A DNA stretch of 47,644 nt from Actinomycetota bacterium. Lineage in GTDB: Bacteria > Margulisbacteria > Marinamargulisbacteria > GCA-2716485. A model generated the notes under the pieces. The model had not been told where the DNA came from. It saw only the letters and a list, made by a program, of their open reading frames with translations, and ran no database searches. The position numbers and the translations under genes were made by a program. Shown one piece after another: positions 1-9,271 of the stretch. Position 1 is the first letter of the stretch. Each line of letters starts with the position of its first letter. Location: NCBI GenBank assembly GCA_002716485.1, contig PBBE01000047.1, positions 1 to 47,644 of the forward strand, in the 5' to 3' direction.

Positions 1-44
1 AATTTCGAGAAAATAATTTAAGTTAAGTTAAAGTGGGAGTTTAA

Positions 45-120
45 TGGAGCGGGATACCAGGTTCGAACTGGCGACCTTCTGCTCGGCAAGCAGACGCTCT
101 ACCAACTGAGCTAATCCCGC
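45..120 (-). tRNA. tRNA-Gly (anticodon GCC), CCA encoded
   Basis: The reverse complement folds as a complete 76-nt cloverleaf. The 7-bp acceptor stem is GCGGGAT/ATCCCGC, the D arm contains AGCTCAGTTGGTAGAGC, and the T arm contains GGTTCGAACC. The anticodon loop TTGCCGA sits between TCTGC and GCAGA, giving anticodon GCC (glycine). The discriminator base is T and CCA is encoded in the DNA. It lies alone at the left edge of the window with its own promoter-like sequence just upstream. Confidence 0.97.
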
Positions 121-132
121 TTTGTTCTTGAA

Positions 133-162
133 ACTATATCATGTTGACTTGCTTTTTCTCAA
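133..162 (-). promoter_or_regulatory. Putative sigma70 promoter of tRNA-Gly
   Basis: On the minus strand TTGAGA is followed after 18 nt by TATAGT, about 12 nt before the tRNA 5' end. That spacing suits a short-leader tRNA transcript. Motif reading only. Confidence 0.5.
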
Positions 163-270
163 GTCTGTGTTTGGATTCTAGTGTCTTAATCTATCGATAA
201 ATCTTCATACAAGTTCATTGGGTAGAAGTCCGATTATATAGGTGAAGTAATATTAAAGTGCCAAGAAAGC

Positions 271-279
271 TGGTACAAT
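271..279 (+). promoter_or_regulatory. Extended -10 promoter candidate for the 98-aa ORF
   Basis: TGGTACAAT fits an extended -10 (TGn plus TACAAT). It lies just upstream of an AAAGGAG ribosome binding site at 287-293 and the ATG at 301. No convincing -35 is visible, and the implied leader would be only about 15 nt. Confidence 0.3.
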
Positions 280-300
280 ACTAAAGAAAGGAGAAAAATC

Positions 301-597
301 ATGTCATATCCGAGTGGGGGTATAGGAGAATTTGGTGTAGGGGATATTGGAGGACAGTCCAATGTGCCATTTCATGGAACACCTGGGAAAGAAGGTGATT
401 TTGATGCCTTGCTTCATGAATTATTGGATGAAGATGCCATTGAGTTAGGTGGCCTGGCTGATGCGGCATTGAGGTCATCACCGGTTACATCGCTGAATCC
501 AGTGTTGTTATCAGGGCTAGAAAATTTGAAACATGCCAAAACAGATGATGTGTTTATTAAGAAACTAGCGCCGTTGATTCAGGATCTATTGGTTTAA
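301..597 (+). CDS. Hypothetical small acidic protein, 98 aa
   Basis: I do not recognise this protein. The ORF has a strong AAAGGAG ribosome binding site 7 nt before the ATG and is the only plus-strand gene before 16.5 kb. The N-terminus is Gly-rich (GGIGEFGVGDIGGQ) and looks flexible. Residues 33-98 look helical and acidic (FDALLHELLDED, then LAPLIQDLLV at the C-terminus). There is no signal peptide, membrane segment or cysteine. It converges on the tamA-like gene with about 12 nt between stop codons. The overlapping minus-strand ORF lacks a comparable ribosome binding site, so this strand was chosen. It could be a small secreted or partner protein, but nothing in the sequence proves it. Confidence 0.6.
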   Translation: MSYPSGGIGEFGVGDIGGQSNVPFHGTPGKEGDFDALLHELLDEDAIELGGLADAALRSSPVTSLNPVLLSGLENLKHAKTDDVFIKKLAPLIQDLLV

Positions 598-600
598 ATA

Positions 601-628
601 TCTAGGATCTTAAAATAGCTGTCCTAGA
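601..628. terminator. Possible bidirectional terminator hairpin between convergent genes
   Basis: TCTAGGA at 601-607 and TCCTAGA at 622-628 form a 7-bp inverted repeat with a 14-nt loop, between the ends of the 98-aa ORF and the tamA-like gene. No clear T tract follows on either strand, so the terminator call is weak. Confidence 0.3.
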
Positions 629-2325
629 CCAAAGTGTAGGATGGGGTCTGTTTGACTGAGACCTAAATCCAGTCTAATGGCACCGACTGGGGTAAATATT
701 CGAAACCCAATTCCTTTTCCTTGTGAGAAATCAGAAAAAGTGGGTATGGGGCCCTTGTCAAAGGCATGGCCGATATCAATAAAGAACACACTTTGAAGAT
801 TTTTTAATACTTGCCATCGCAGTTCTATATTATTCAGTACTTTTCGGGTCCCGGTAAGCTCATAGTGATTGTCTTTTAAGCCTCTTAGTGAATAAGCGCC
901 TCCGAGTCGGTATTGTTCAGTTTCGATGGTTTTGATATTGCCTTGATTGGGTTCAAAGACGCCAATAGTTGTATTGATTCCAAGGATGACGCTTTCATAG
1001 AGAGGGAGAAATAAACGGTTATTAAATGATAATTGGCTGAAGTTGAGACCTTGAAGCGTGGTGATGCCGATATCGCCTCCTTTTTCTAATTCAATTTGCC
1101 AGAAGTGGCCACGTTGAGGGTTGCTGATATATTGTGTGGACTGAAATGATAGTGTAGAACCAATGGCATTAATGATGTAAGGGCTTAATTCGGTGTTTTG
1201 GTATCCCGAAATACGATCATGGCGATATTTTAATTGTAGTGTTAAAGGTCGGTGAGTGGGGGGGATGGTCATTCGAAAGGAGGCGCCTTCGCGTTGGGTG
1301 TTAATGGGGGTGGATTCGGCCACGCCTGAATCACTACTCAAATATATTTCTTGTTGGATGCTTTTCCAAATATTAATTTGACTGGAGATGGGTAAGTAGT
1401 TGAATGTCCAGGGCTGGTAATAACTGGCTTGATATCGTGTGATTTGTAATTGATTATCTTCTTGTCCAATTTGGACTTTAGCACTACTCATATCACCGGG
1501 TGTGATGCGATGAGAGGAGCTGGTTTGTAAGAACCCTAAAAATTGTTCAGATTCAGTTTCCAGACCTAGGGATAACTGGGATCGTTTTTTTTCTTTGACT
1601 TGAAAGGTGGCCAAGACCCCGTCTCGGGTCTGGGATAATTTAGGGGGTGAGATATAAGAGAAATACCCGGTTTTTAATAAACGGTCTCGGTTTTTTAGGA
1701 GCTGTTGTGAATTGAATTTTTCATTGCTTTTACGAGGGAGGTAGCGCCTTAAGAATGTATCTGGTAGGTAGTGAAGTCCTTGGAATTGGATTTTTTTGAA
1801 ATTACCTTCTGAGAGGGTGATTTGTAAGATGTTTTCTTTATTGAGTTGCATTTTGGTTACTTGTGATAGCTCGTAGCCTTTTTGGTGATAGAATTGTTCG
1901 ATATTTTCTTTGTCAGATTTAAGAGTATTAATATTGAGTGGGTGTTGGCGTTTATTGGATAAGTATGTATTTAAGATATCATCAGAAAATAGGCTGTTTC
2001 CAATAAATTCGATATTAGAAATGACGGGATTTTCTTGTAAGAGAAATTGGAGTTGGATACCGTTAGGGACTTGCGTGCTTTTAAAAGACACTTCATGAAA
2101 ATAGCCACTTTGGTAGAGTGTGTGGATATCTTTATTGACTTTATTGAGGGATAGTTTTCGAAATTGCTGTGAAGATAGATTACTAGTGGGGGGAAGTTGC
2201 TCAAGGGGCGTGTGTTTTCGACCGATATAGTGGATACTGGTAATGAGCGTATTTTCATCGTCTCCATAAAGGCTCATGGGAATGATGAGTAGCAGAGATA
2301 AAATGAGATAATATTTAAAATTCAT
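610..2325 (-). CDS. tamA: TamA/BamA-family outer-membrane barrel (POTRA + Omp85)
   Basis: Omp85-superfamily outer-membrane insertase, probably the TamA partner of the adjacent TamB. The ORF track starts 12 codons further upstream. I prefer the ATG at 2325 because it puts a clean signal peptide at the N-terminus (MNFKYYLILSLLLIIPMSLYG) and overlaps tamB by only 11 nt. Periplasmic POTRA-like repeats cover roughly residues 25-240, with phrases such as HTLYQSGYFHEVSF and KKIQFQGLHYLPD. The C-terminal half is a surface-antigen barrel containing YRLGGAYSLRGL and ends in a terminal Phe (HFGLGQLF), typical of BAM substrates. At about 571 aa it matches TamA better than the longer BamA. Family membership is firm. 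TamA rather than a second BamA is inferred from length and neighbour. Confidence 0.88.
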   Translation of the reverse strand: MNFKYYLILSLLLIIPMSLYGDDENTLITSIHYIGRKHTPLEQLPPTSNLSSQQFRKLSLNKVNKDIHTLYQSGYFHEVSFKSTQVPNGIQLQFLLQENPVISNIEFIGNSLFSDDILNTYLSNKRQHPLNINTLKSDKENIEQFYHQKGYELSQVTKMQLNKENILQITLSEGNFKKIQFQGLHYLPDTFLRRYLPRKSNEKFNSQQLLKNRDRLLKTGYFSYISPPKLSQTRDGVLATFQVKEKKRSQLSLGLETESEQFLGFLQTSSSHRITPGDMSSAKVQIGQEDNQLQITRYQASYYQPWTFNYLPISSQINIWKSIQQEIYLSSDSGVAESTPINTQREGASFRMTIPPTHRPLTLQLKYRHDRISGYQNTELSPYIINAIGSTLSFQSTQYISNPQRGHFWQIELEKGGDIGITTLQGLNFSQLSFNNRLFLPLYESVILGINTTIGVFEPNQGNIKTIETEQYRLGGAYSLRGLKDNHYELTGTRKVLNNIELRWQVLKNLQSVFFIDIGHAFDKGPIPTFSDFSQGKGIGFRIFTPVGAIRLDLGLSQTDPILHFGLGQLF

Positions 2326-5300
2326 GGGAGTACCTGATGGCGACTTTGGGTTTAAATTCATCTTTGTTAAGTAAGTAGCGATAATTGGAGTAATTAATGG
2401 TTAAGTTGTTTAATAGGTAGTACGTTAGTTCAATTTCAGAGAGCTGGTCAATGAGTTTCTGGTTTTCTGACTGTAAATCAATATTGGTTTTGACATTTAT
2501 AAAAAGATTTTTGGTCAGTCGGTGGACGAGGTTTAAGCCTAAGAGGTTGCTTTCACGATCTTGATTAGTTAGTAAGGTATTGATGTTTTTCCCTAGGTTG
2601 TAGTTGATTTGGATGTCGTATAAGGGGGTGTTATTAATGATTTTTCTTTCCAATGGTCGAAGTATTTCTTTTCTAAATAAGAAGTTGATTTGATTTTCAC
2701 TGAATTCACTGACTAGTTTAATGGCATCTTCCTGGGAAAATTCGGATAAGTCAGACTTTAGAAAAACTTCAGGCATGAGTAGTTTCATAATATCTAGTGT
2801 GTCTGATGTGTTTTGTGATAGTGCTTGGCTATCTTGGATAAGTTGATATTGGCCGATATGGGTTAACTGGGAATTGTTGGGTTGATTGGAGGGGCTTTTA
2901 AACACGTCAATGGTGAGTTTGTTAATTTGGGTTAGGGGGCCGCTTAAGCTTAATAATAGATGTTTATATTGGGTGATATTGTTGGTGCTAACTTCACTTT
3001 CTGGATTGCTTTCAGTGATTATATTGAGGGCAGATAAGGTGATAATAGGGTTGGGGGCTTGATTGCTTGCAATTAAGATATTATCAAAGTTAAGTTGGTT
3101 ATTAATGCGTTCAGATTGGGTTTCTTGTCGATAGTTTTGTTGGTCTTGGGGCTGTAGTAATTGAAAATTTTGATTGAAGATGGATAAGTCCCCTTCTTTA
3201 AAGGTCATGGGGCTTAAAATGGATAAGGAATTAGGGTTACCTAAAAACTTGATTGGGGTTGTACTTGGTTCCATTTCAAGGTCGATGACCACGCCAGATA
3301 ATAGGTCGTTTCCGATTAATGAGTCATTAATAAAGATATTTTGATTGAGTTGCACATCTAAATCAAGATCAATGGGGATGAGTGGGCTTTGGGATGCTTG
3401 TCCTGGGTTGGTGTTGATGTTACCATTGTCGATTGCCAAGTGACCGGATAAGCTCATCGTAACATTAGGAGAGCCCGTTTGAGCAGTGCTCTTACTGGGT
3501 TTTCTTACACCATCTAATTGGAGGTTTTTTATTTGTAAATTGCCGCTATAATAGTTGCTTTGGATATCACTTAATTGGGCACTGGGAATATGGAATGATA
3601 GGGTGAGGTCACTGTCTTTAGGGGTGATTAAGTTTAGTGAATTGAGTTGGAGGGTTCCTTCAAAAGACAAATGATTGGGCGTGTTGTTATTGTCTTTCCA
3701 TTGGAAGGTGCTCAATGGAATAGAGAGTTGTTTTTGCCTGATACTGCTTTTAAGTGGTGGGATGTTGATAATAGTGGTCTTGAGGGGGCCTGTGAGGGCG
3801 ACTTTACTAGGCGTGTCAAGGTGAAGGTGACCTGATACACTTGCTTTTGTAAGGGGGCCTTTGAGGGTGGCGGATAGGTTCCCTGTACTGGTGATTTCTG
3901 TGATTTTGGGACTAAATAAACTGAGTAAATTCAGGTCTTTGTTTTGTAAGTGAACGGATAAGTCGATATTTCCACTGCTATTTTTTGGGTCCATTAGAAA
4001 TGAAACGGGGAAGTGGCCTTGGATCATGTTGTTTTGCTTGTGATCGTTTAATTGTGCGAATGATGATTGGATATGTACTTGTTGCTTTTCATCAATGTGC
4101 AAGTGACTTTTTAATGTGTCAAAGGGGGTTTGATTGAGTTGTCCTTTTTGGAGAAGAATATGGATGTTTTGGATGTTTTCACTGGGAGAAAGTTGTGCTT
4201 GAACGGTATTAATTTGATTGGATTTATATTCAAATTGAGAGATGTCGATATTGCCATCAAGTAATGGAGTGGCATCAGGTTTGCTTTGGATGCGCAGTTG
4301 GGTATTTAGTTGCCCTTTGATGAGTGATTGGTCTGGTATGGGGGTGATAATAGGTAATTCTTGAGTGCTTGATTTGGACAGAAAAAAGGCTAAGCTACTT
4401 TCGGTGGACTGGTGTTCAAATAAGGTGACGGGGTATTGGTTAAAATTGGGATCTTCAATTTTGAGTACTAAGGGAGTTTGGGGGCTTGTTGGGGTGTCTT
4501 CGATGGTATAAGTGAGTGGGGTTTTAGTGAACTCTGAAATGAAGGTGCTGATTAAGTGAATGGTTTTTTGGATATCTGCGTTTTGGGTGTTCATGGAGAG
4601 TAAATAGTTAGGAAGGGAGTTTTTTTGGAAAGGGCCGATATTTCCATCAATATGATAGTGGTTATTTTGGTTGTTAATGGATAGCGTGTTAAGGGTTAAG
4701 TGTCGATTTTTAAATAAGAATTTACTATTTACGTGGTCCAAATTCAGTGCGTTGCTTTTAATATTATTACCGTTGATCGTTAATTGAAGAGCCGGGTTTT
4801 CTCGTGTGCCTTGGATGTTTCCTGTTATTTGGATATCACCACTTAAGGCGCCATATAGGCCAGTTAGGGCTTGAAAGTTTTCTAAGGCAAGTTTGGATCC
4901 TGGTAATAGGGTGAGTGCAAATTTGTCTTTTTCAGTGGTGCCGTTCATTAGGAGATGGGATTTTTTCTCTTTGAGTTCAAGGGAATGGATTTGAAGGCCG
5001 TTAGTATTCCAAGTGCTATCAAAGCGCAATAGATCCAAGGGTTGGTTTCGGATGATGCCATTTTGAAGTTGGCCGGTATGACGGATCTGAAAATGTGGGG
5101 ATTGAACGGTTTTATTAGATGTATTGGTGTTTAAGTGACTATGAAGGCTAAGCTCACCTGATAAAGGAAGAAAAGGAGTGGGGACTTTACTGATTAAATA
5201 GTGAGAGTTTTCAATGGGAAGACGGTTAACAGAGACGGAGAAAGATTGCGGGATGTGGTGCTTAAAGTGGCCTTGAATGTCGATGCCACTGGCATCATTT

Positions 5301-7348
5301 TTTGCTGAAAACTGGTGAATATGAAGATCTTTATGGGTTTTGTTTAGTTTGATTTTACCAAGGTCAAAGTCAAAATTAATGATTGGAAAAGGACTTATTG
5401 TGGCAGACATGGTGACTGAATATGGCATCATGTTTTGATGGTAAGGGAAGGTGATTTTGGGGAGTGTTGCTTGGCTTGAAAGAGAGAACTTTCCTTGTTT
5501 TGCTACTTTATCTAGGGGTAGGAGGTCATTGAAAGGGATGTCGGTGCCGGTGATATTAATTTCTAAGTGCTGTGGATATTGTTTGCTTGAAATTTCGATG
5601 GGTTGAGGATTATTGTTAAGCCCTATTTTTCCAGATAGGTGTTGTAATTGATGATTGCTGATTTTAAATTGTGTATTAAATTGATGTATTGATTGGTTAA
5701 ATACGGTATAGTCGTTGGCACTGGCACTTAGGGCAACTTGAAGGGTTTTATTTTGTTGTTTAATTTCAATGGTGCTTTTCATAGTTCCCGAACTGGGGAG
5801 TTTGGGAAATAAAATGCTGGCTGGTGATAGATCTTGGCTATGTAGTGTCAGATGGGTGGATGCTGGCTTGGGTTTTAATCGGATATGTCCGCTTCCTGAG
5901 ACAGGGATACCAAATACAGTTGCTTGGGGGCTACTAAGGACGAGTTTTTCAGGAGAAAATTCATAATTTAAAAGAAGCTTATGGATGGGGATTTCACTTA
6001 GAGAGGTTGCCTGGCTTTTGGCATGCCCTTTGACGTTTGGAGACTTGAGGGGGCCGTTAATTTCAATATTTGTTTGAATATCACCATGAAGTTTAAGGGC
6101 GGGGAATTGGGGGATTAGATGCGCTAGTGCTTGGCTATTAAATGTATGCGTATTTCCATTTAATGATAGGGTTTTTTGAGATAAGTTGATAATACCATTA
6201 GCTTGGATAGGGATATTTTGGATATGGCCTTTAATTTTTTTGAGCTCTACATAGGCGTTGGGAGAATGGATTAAATGGCGAATAGGGCTATTCGTTAAAG
6301 GGTGTGTTGAATTAAGTAGGTGGCCTGAATAATTGATGCTTTGTGATTGGATGAGGTTTTGAACGATTGGGATAAAGTTTTCTTGATCATGGTTAGTCAG
6401 CTCGCTCTTAATTAGACCTTGGCTGAGAACAAAGTTGCTTATAAGAAGATGTCCTTCAAGGGATTCAAAAGGTGTCTTTAGAAAGGGGATCTGTAGGGTG
6501 TTTTGGTTTAGGTCGAATTTGAGTTGATAGCCAATTCGGGATTTGGTATGGATGGTTTTGGGGAGGGTTTGGAGTTGGATTTTGGTGCTGAGGCTGCCAT
6601 GACTTAATTGGTATTTAGGGAGAGGTAATAGGTAGCTTCCCCAATGGCTTAGTGGGAGTGAGGGGATATGAATGCTTAATTGGATATGGGGGTGTGTTTT
6701 TTGGATCATTCCAGAGATTGAAATGGGGCTTTTAGAGTGAACGAGATCACCTTTAAGGCTAATTCCTTTTTTGGACTTTGAGTATGTTTCAATACTGCCA
6801 TTAATGTTATTAATATGTTCTGATAGGGCCGTTTCGTTTTTCTTTGGGTACCATCCGTATGAATCTTTAATGTGGATTTGGCCATTGGTGATTTGTAATT
6901 TGCTTCGGATGGGTACACTTGTTTGTTTGGCTGATGATGGGGATGTAAGTGGAAATGAAAATGGAAATTGCCATTTTTTTTCTGTATTTCGGTAGAAATT
7001 TATGTTGGGACTGTGCAGGTGGATTCGTGATAACCGATTTAAGAGGGGGCGCCTGGGTGTCAATAGGAGGATAATGGGGTTGAAAGATACTTGAATTTGT
7101 TCACACTTAAAGAAGGCATCGTTGTTGCTTAGGTAAATATTATGTAAATTTAATCGGTTAAATAGATTGGTAGAGACATGACTTATTTGAACAGAAGTGC
7201 TCAGTTGACGGCTTAATTGTGACTCAATGACCTGTTTGAGTGTGTCCTGAATGACCTGACTTTGATATAAAAGTCCAATGACTGAAAATAAGATCAGGAT
7301 TAGACTGATCATGATGATACGTAGCCATTGGGTTGTTTTTTTGATCAT
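2315..7348 (-). CDS. tamB: TamB/YdbH-like translocation and lipid-transport protein (DUF490), 1677 aa
   Basis: Large AsmA-like/TamB family protein that spans the periplasm and works with the TamA barrel in envelope assembly or phospholipid transport. An N-terminal signal anchor covers residues 9-29 (WLRIIMISLILILFSVIGLL). Most of the chain is repetitive beta-strand sequence with recurrent short phrases such as LxGxIxxxGxxxxPxL, as expected of a beta-taco groove. The last ~350 residues fit the TamB C-terminal domain and end in Phe (AIRYSHEF). It is 1677 aa, longer than E. coli TamB (~1260 aa). The composition is strikingly N/Q/H/T/S-rich, as in other minus-strand proteins here. Its stop overlaps the start of the tamA-like gene, so the two are likely translationally coupled. 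Confidence 0.88.
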   Translation of the reverse strand: MIKKTTQWLRIIMISLILILFSVIGLLYQSQVIQDTLKQVIESQLSRQLSTSVQISHVSTNLFNRLNLHNIYLSNNDAFFKCEQIQVSFNPIILLLTPRRPLLNRLSRIHLHSPNINFYRNTEKKWQFPFSFPLTSPSSAKQTSVPIRSKLQITNGQIHIKDSYGWYPKKNETALSEHINNINGSIETYSKSKKGISLKGDLVHSKSPISISGMIQKTHPHIQLSIHIPSLPLSHWGSYLLPLPKYQLSHGSLSTKIQLQTLPKTIHTKSRIGYQLKFDLNQNTLQIPFLKTPFESLEGHLLISNFVLSQGLIKSELTNHDQENFIPIVQNLIQSQSINYSGHLLNSTHPLTNSPIRHLIHSPNAYVELKKIKGHIQNIPIQANGIINLSQKTLSLNGNTHTFNSQALAHLIPQFPALKLHGDIQTNIEINGPLKSPNVKGHAKSQATSLSEIPIHKLLLNYEFSPEKLVLSSPQATVFGIPVSGSGHIRLKPKPASTHLTLHSQDLSPASILFPKLPSSGTMKSTIEIKQQNKTLQVALSASANDYTVFNQSIHQFNTQFKISNHQLQHLSGKIGLNNNPQPIEISSKQYPQHLEINITGTDIPFNDLLPLDKVAKQGKFSLSSQATLPKITFPYHQNMMPYSVTMSATISPFPIINFDFDLGKIKLNKTHKDLHIHQFSAKNDASGIDIQGHFKHHIPQSFSVSVNRLPIENSHYLISKVPTPFLPLSGELSLHSHLNTNTSNKTVQSPHFQIRHTGQLQNGIIRNQPLDLLRFDSTWNTNGLQIHSLELKEKKSHLLMNGTTEKDKFALTLLPGSKLALENFQALTGLYGALSGDIQITGNIQGTRENPALQLTINGNNIKSNALNLDHVNSKFLFKNRHLTLNTLSINNQNNHYHIDGNIGPFQKNSLPNYLLSMNTQNADIQKTIHLISTFISEFTKTPLTYTIEDTPTSPQTPLVLKIEDPNFNQYPVTLFEHQSTESSLAFFLSKSSTQELPIITPIPDQSLIKGQLNTQLRIQSKPDATPLLDGNIDISQFEYKSNQINTVQAQLSPSENIQNIHILLQKGQLNQTPFDTLKSHLHIDEKQQVHIQSSFAQLNDHKQNNMIQGHFPVSFLMDPKNSSGNIDLSVHLQNKDLNLLSLFSPKITEITSTGNLSATLKGPLTKASVSGHLHLDTPSKVALTGPLKTTIINIPPLKSSIRQKQLSIPLSTFQWKDNNNTPNHLSFEGTLQLNSLNLITPKDSDLTLSFHIPSAQLSDIQSNYYSGNLQIKNLQLDGVRKPSKSTAQTGSPNVTMSLSGHLAIDNGNINTNPGQASQSPLIPIDLDLDVQLNQNIFINDSLIGNDLLSGVVIDLEMEPSTTPIKFLGNPNSLSILSPMTFKEGDLSIFNQNFQLLQPQDQQNYRQETQSERINNQLNFDNILIASNQAPNPIITLSALNIITESNPESEVSTNNITQYKHLLLSLSGPLTQINKLTIDVFKSPSNQPNNSQLTHIGQYQLIQDSQALSQNTSDTLDIMKLLMPEVFLKSDLSEFSQEDAIKLVSEFSENQINFLFRKEILRPLERKIINNTPLYDIQINYNLGKNINTLLTNQDRESNLLGLNLVHRLTKNLFINVKTNIDLQSENQKLIDQLSEIELTYYLLNNLTINYSNYRYLLNKDEFKPKVAIRYSHEF

Positions 7349-7455
7349 TTAGTGGCTTTAGGTTGCATAAGAAATCCTGACGTGGAAATTTATTTGGAAT
7401 AAGGTACTAATATGGCATGATAATATGATAGAATGCCTTACTATAATTGTACCAG

Positions 7456-7480
7456 AAAAGGGGCCTGGAATCCCCATTTT
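7456..7480 (-). terminator. Candidate rho-independent terminator after apgM
   Basis: On the minus strand GGGGATTCCAGGCCCC is followed by TTTTCT and preceded by AAAAT. The stem is short (GGGG/CCCC plus flanking A/T pairs). It lies 17 nt after the apgM stop and before tamB. Confidence 0.4.
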
Positions 7481-7496
7481 GAGAAGAGGTTTATGT

Positions 7497-8702
7497 TTAT
7501 TGACCCTGTTGTGGGGATTGGTTTAAAAAATGAGCCAGGAGTTCCCAGGGGCTTTTAAATTTAAGGGGACTATTTTGGGTGTCTTTTTCTGTATAATGTT
7601 GAATGGGATCCGCAGTAATGGTTGGGTGGTAAATTAAAAATGGAACAGGGTGATTGGTATGGGTTTTAAGGTGACAAGGGGTGGGATGATCCGGTAGGAC
7701 CATTACAACTGTGTCAGGTTGGGTTTTGATATACTCACAGATGGGGTTGATGATTTGTTGGTCAAAGTCTTCAATGGCTTTGGTTTTGAGAGCTTCATCG
7801 CCCATGTGACCGCATTCATCGGGCGCTTCGATATGAATATATACAAAATCATGGGTATCAAGGATCTTTAGGGCTGCGTTGACTTTGGCTTGATAATTAG
7901 TATCAATAAATCCTGTAGCACCTTGGATATGGGGCGTTTCAAGTCCACAGAGTTGTCCCAATCCTTTTAATAAATCTACGGCGGTAATGATCCCGCCACT
8001 GAGTTGATATTTCTCTTTAAACGGGGGCAGTTGAGGCATTTTTCCTTGGCTCCAAGGCCAAATGGCATTGGCGGGGGATAAGCCATTTTGGATGCGCTGT
8101 TGATTGATGGGATGTGCGCTTAATATGCGGTTTGCCCGTGTGATAAATTGGGTTAATATATCGGCATGGGTGCCGTGTGGAAGATGTGCTTCGATGGTTT
8201 GGTCTATAATATCATGGGGGGCACATGTCACAAGGTCGGTAAATTGGTCTGGTAAGAGTAGGATATGCCGGTAACTAACGCCTGGAAAGAATTGGCTGAA
8301 TTCATCTTGTAATTCATCATTTAAGGCTATGATAAGGGTATCTGCTTCTTCGGTGCTAATATGACCGGCGGTAAAGTCGGTCATAATACCTTGATTGATA
8401 TGGACCAAGTTACATCGGAAAACCACTTGATTACTGGCCACTTGAATATCCATACTGGCAGCTTCGATAGGGCCTCGCCCGGTATGATATTGCCTAGGGT
8501 CGTATCCTAATAGACCCATGTTGGCGATATCCGAACCTGGATGTAGGCCGTCTGGCACAGTGTGGACTTGACCACAGACTCCTTTTTTAGCTAAAAAGTC
8601 GATATGTGGAATGTGGGCTGCTTCCAGAGGGGTTTTATTGTTTAAAGAGGCCAGTGGCTCATCTGCCATTCCGTCCCCTAAACAAATAATATACTTGGTC
8701 AT
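7497..8702 (-). CDS. apgM: 2,3-bisphosphoglycerate-independent phosphoglycerate mutase, archaeal type
   Basis: Interconverts 3- and 2-phosphoglycerate in glycolysis and gluconeogenesis without a bisphosphoglycerate cofactor. It belongs to the alkaline-phosphatase superfamily. N-terminal metal ligands are in the CLGDGMAD motif (D10). The nucleophile is S57 in HPGSDIANMGLLGYDP. HTGRGPIEA follows, and C-terminal metal-binding motifs include HIEAPDECGHMGD and VLPDHPTPC. The 401-aa length matches the archaeal ApgM type (~400 aa) rather than the ~510-aa bacterial GpmI. A good AGGAG lies 5 nt before the ATG. It follows purE by 24 nt and is probably co-transcribed. The short PP-loop near the C-terminus (DHPTPCHLKTHTNHPVP) is typical of the family. 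Confidence 0.95.
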   Translation of the reverse strand: MTKYIICLGDGMADEPLASLNNKTPLEAAHIPHIDFLAKKGVCGQVHTVPDGLHPGSDIANMGLLGYDPRQYHTGRGPIEAASMDIQVASNQVVFRCNLVHINQGIMTDFTAGHISTEEADTLIIALNDELQDEFSQFFPGVSYRHILLLPDQFTDLVTCAPHDIIDQTIEAHLPHGTHADILTQFITRANRILSAHPINQQRIQNGLSPANAIWPWSQGKMPQLPPFKEKYQLSGGIITAVDLLKGLGQLCGLETPHIQGATGFIDTNYQAKVNAALKILDTHDFVYIHIEAPDECGHMGDEALKTKAIEDFDQQIINPICEYIKTQPDTVVMVLPDHPTPCHLKTHTNHPVPFLIYHPTITADPIQHYTEKDTQNSPLKFKSPWELLAHFLNQSPQQGQ

Positions 8703-8726
8703 TTTGCTCCTTTCAGAGGATACTAC

Positions 8727-9185
8727 TTAATTGGCAGGTTTTAGTTCTGATTGGATATCGCGGAACTCTTGAAATGATTTCCGAACTTCAGGGTCTTTTA
8801 ATGCCAATATTTGCATGGCTAAAATAGCTGCGTTTTTACTACCGTTAATGGCCACAGTGGCAACAGGGACTCCTGGGGGCATTTGGACAATGGCGAGTAA
8901 TGAATCTAATCCATTTACAGCTGCGTTAATGGGGACGCCAATGACGGGTTTGGTGACCAAGCTGGCCATTACCCCAGGTAAATGGGCAGCGAGTCCCGCA
9001 CCTGCAATAACAATGTCATAGTTGGCTTCAATATCTTGGGCAATATCGTGGACTTTTTGGGGGGTGCGATGGGCAGATGCCACAAAGACTTCATTTTGAA
9101 TTCCATGTTCGGTTAGAAATTGGGCGGCTTTTTGCATGATTTCAAGATCAGATTTAGATCCCATTATAATGGCGACTTTGTTCAT
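8727..9185 (-). CDS. purE: N5-carboxyaminoimidazole ribonucleotide mutase
   Basis: Purine biosynthesis: rearranges N5-CAIR to CAIR (class I PurE). Active-site signatures are present: MGSKSDLEIM near the N-terminus, ASAHRTP around residues 36-42, and AGAGLAAHLPG around 62-72. The 152-aa length is normal for a single-domain enzyme. An AAAGGAG ribosome binding site lies 5 nt before the ATG. No purK is adjacent, so the partner is either elsewhere or the enzyme uses carbonate directly as class II PurE does. The gene has its own promoter and a leader hairpin, described separately. Confidence 0.96.
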   Translation of the reverse strand: MNKVAIIMGSKSDLEIMQKAAQFLTEHGIQNEVFVASAHRTPQKVHDIAQDIEANYDIVIAGAGLAAHLPGVMASLVTKPVIGVPINAAVNGLDSLLAIVQMPPGVPVATVAINGSKNAAILAMQILALKDPEVRKSFQEFRDIQSELKPAN

Positions 9186-9204
9186 AGTAACTCCTTTGAT
9201 ACGT

Positions 9205-9222
9205 TTCCGGAGTTAACCGGAA
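9205..9222 (-). promoter_or_regulatory. Hairpin in the purE 5' leader
   Basis: TTCCGG and CCGGAA form a perfect 6-bp stem around a 6-nt loop, about 19 nt upstream of the purE start and inside the predicted leader. It matches no riboswitch I know and has no T tract. It could stabilise the message or affect translation. Confidence 0.35.
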
Positions 9223-9236
9223 GTTAGATTGGATAT

Positions 9237-9255
9237 ATTATATCATAGGCCTATG
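9237..9255 (-). promoter_or_regulatory. purE promoter: extended -10 with an abutting 12-bp palindrome
   Basis: On the minus strand TATGATATAAT gives a perfect TATAAT with TGn extension (9237-9245). The perfect palindrome CATAGGCCTATG (9244-9255) overlaps its upstream edge, where a repressor could block polymerase. No -35 is obvious. No binding protein can be named. Confidence 0.45.
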
Positions 9256-9271
9256 GATTTCGGGAGTCGTT

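Noticed and set aside
299-481. 60-aa minus-strand ORF
   Set aside because: It is a shadow of the 98-aa plus-strand gene, which has the better ribosome binding site.
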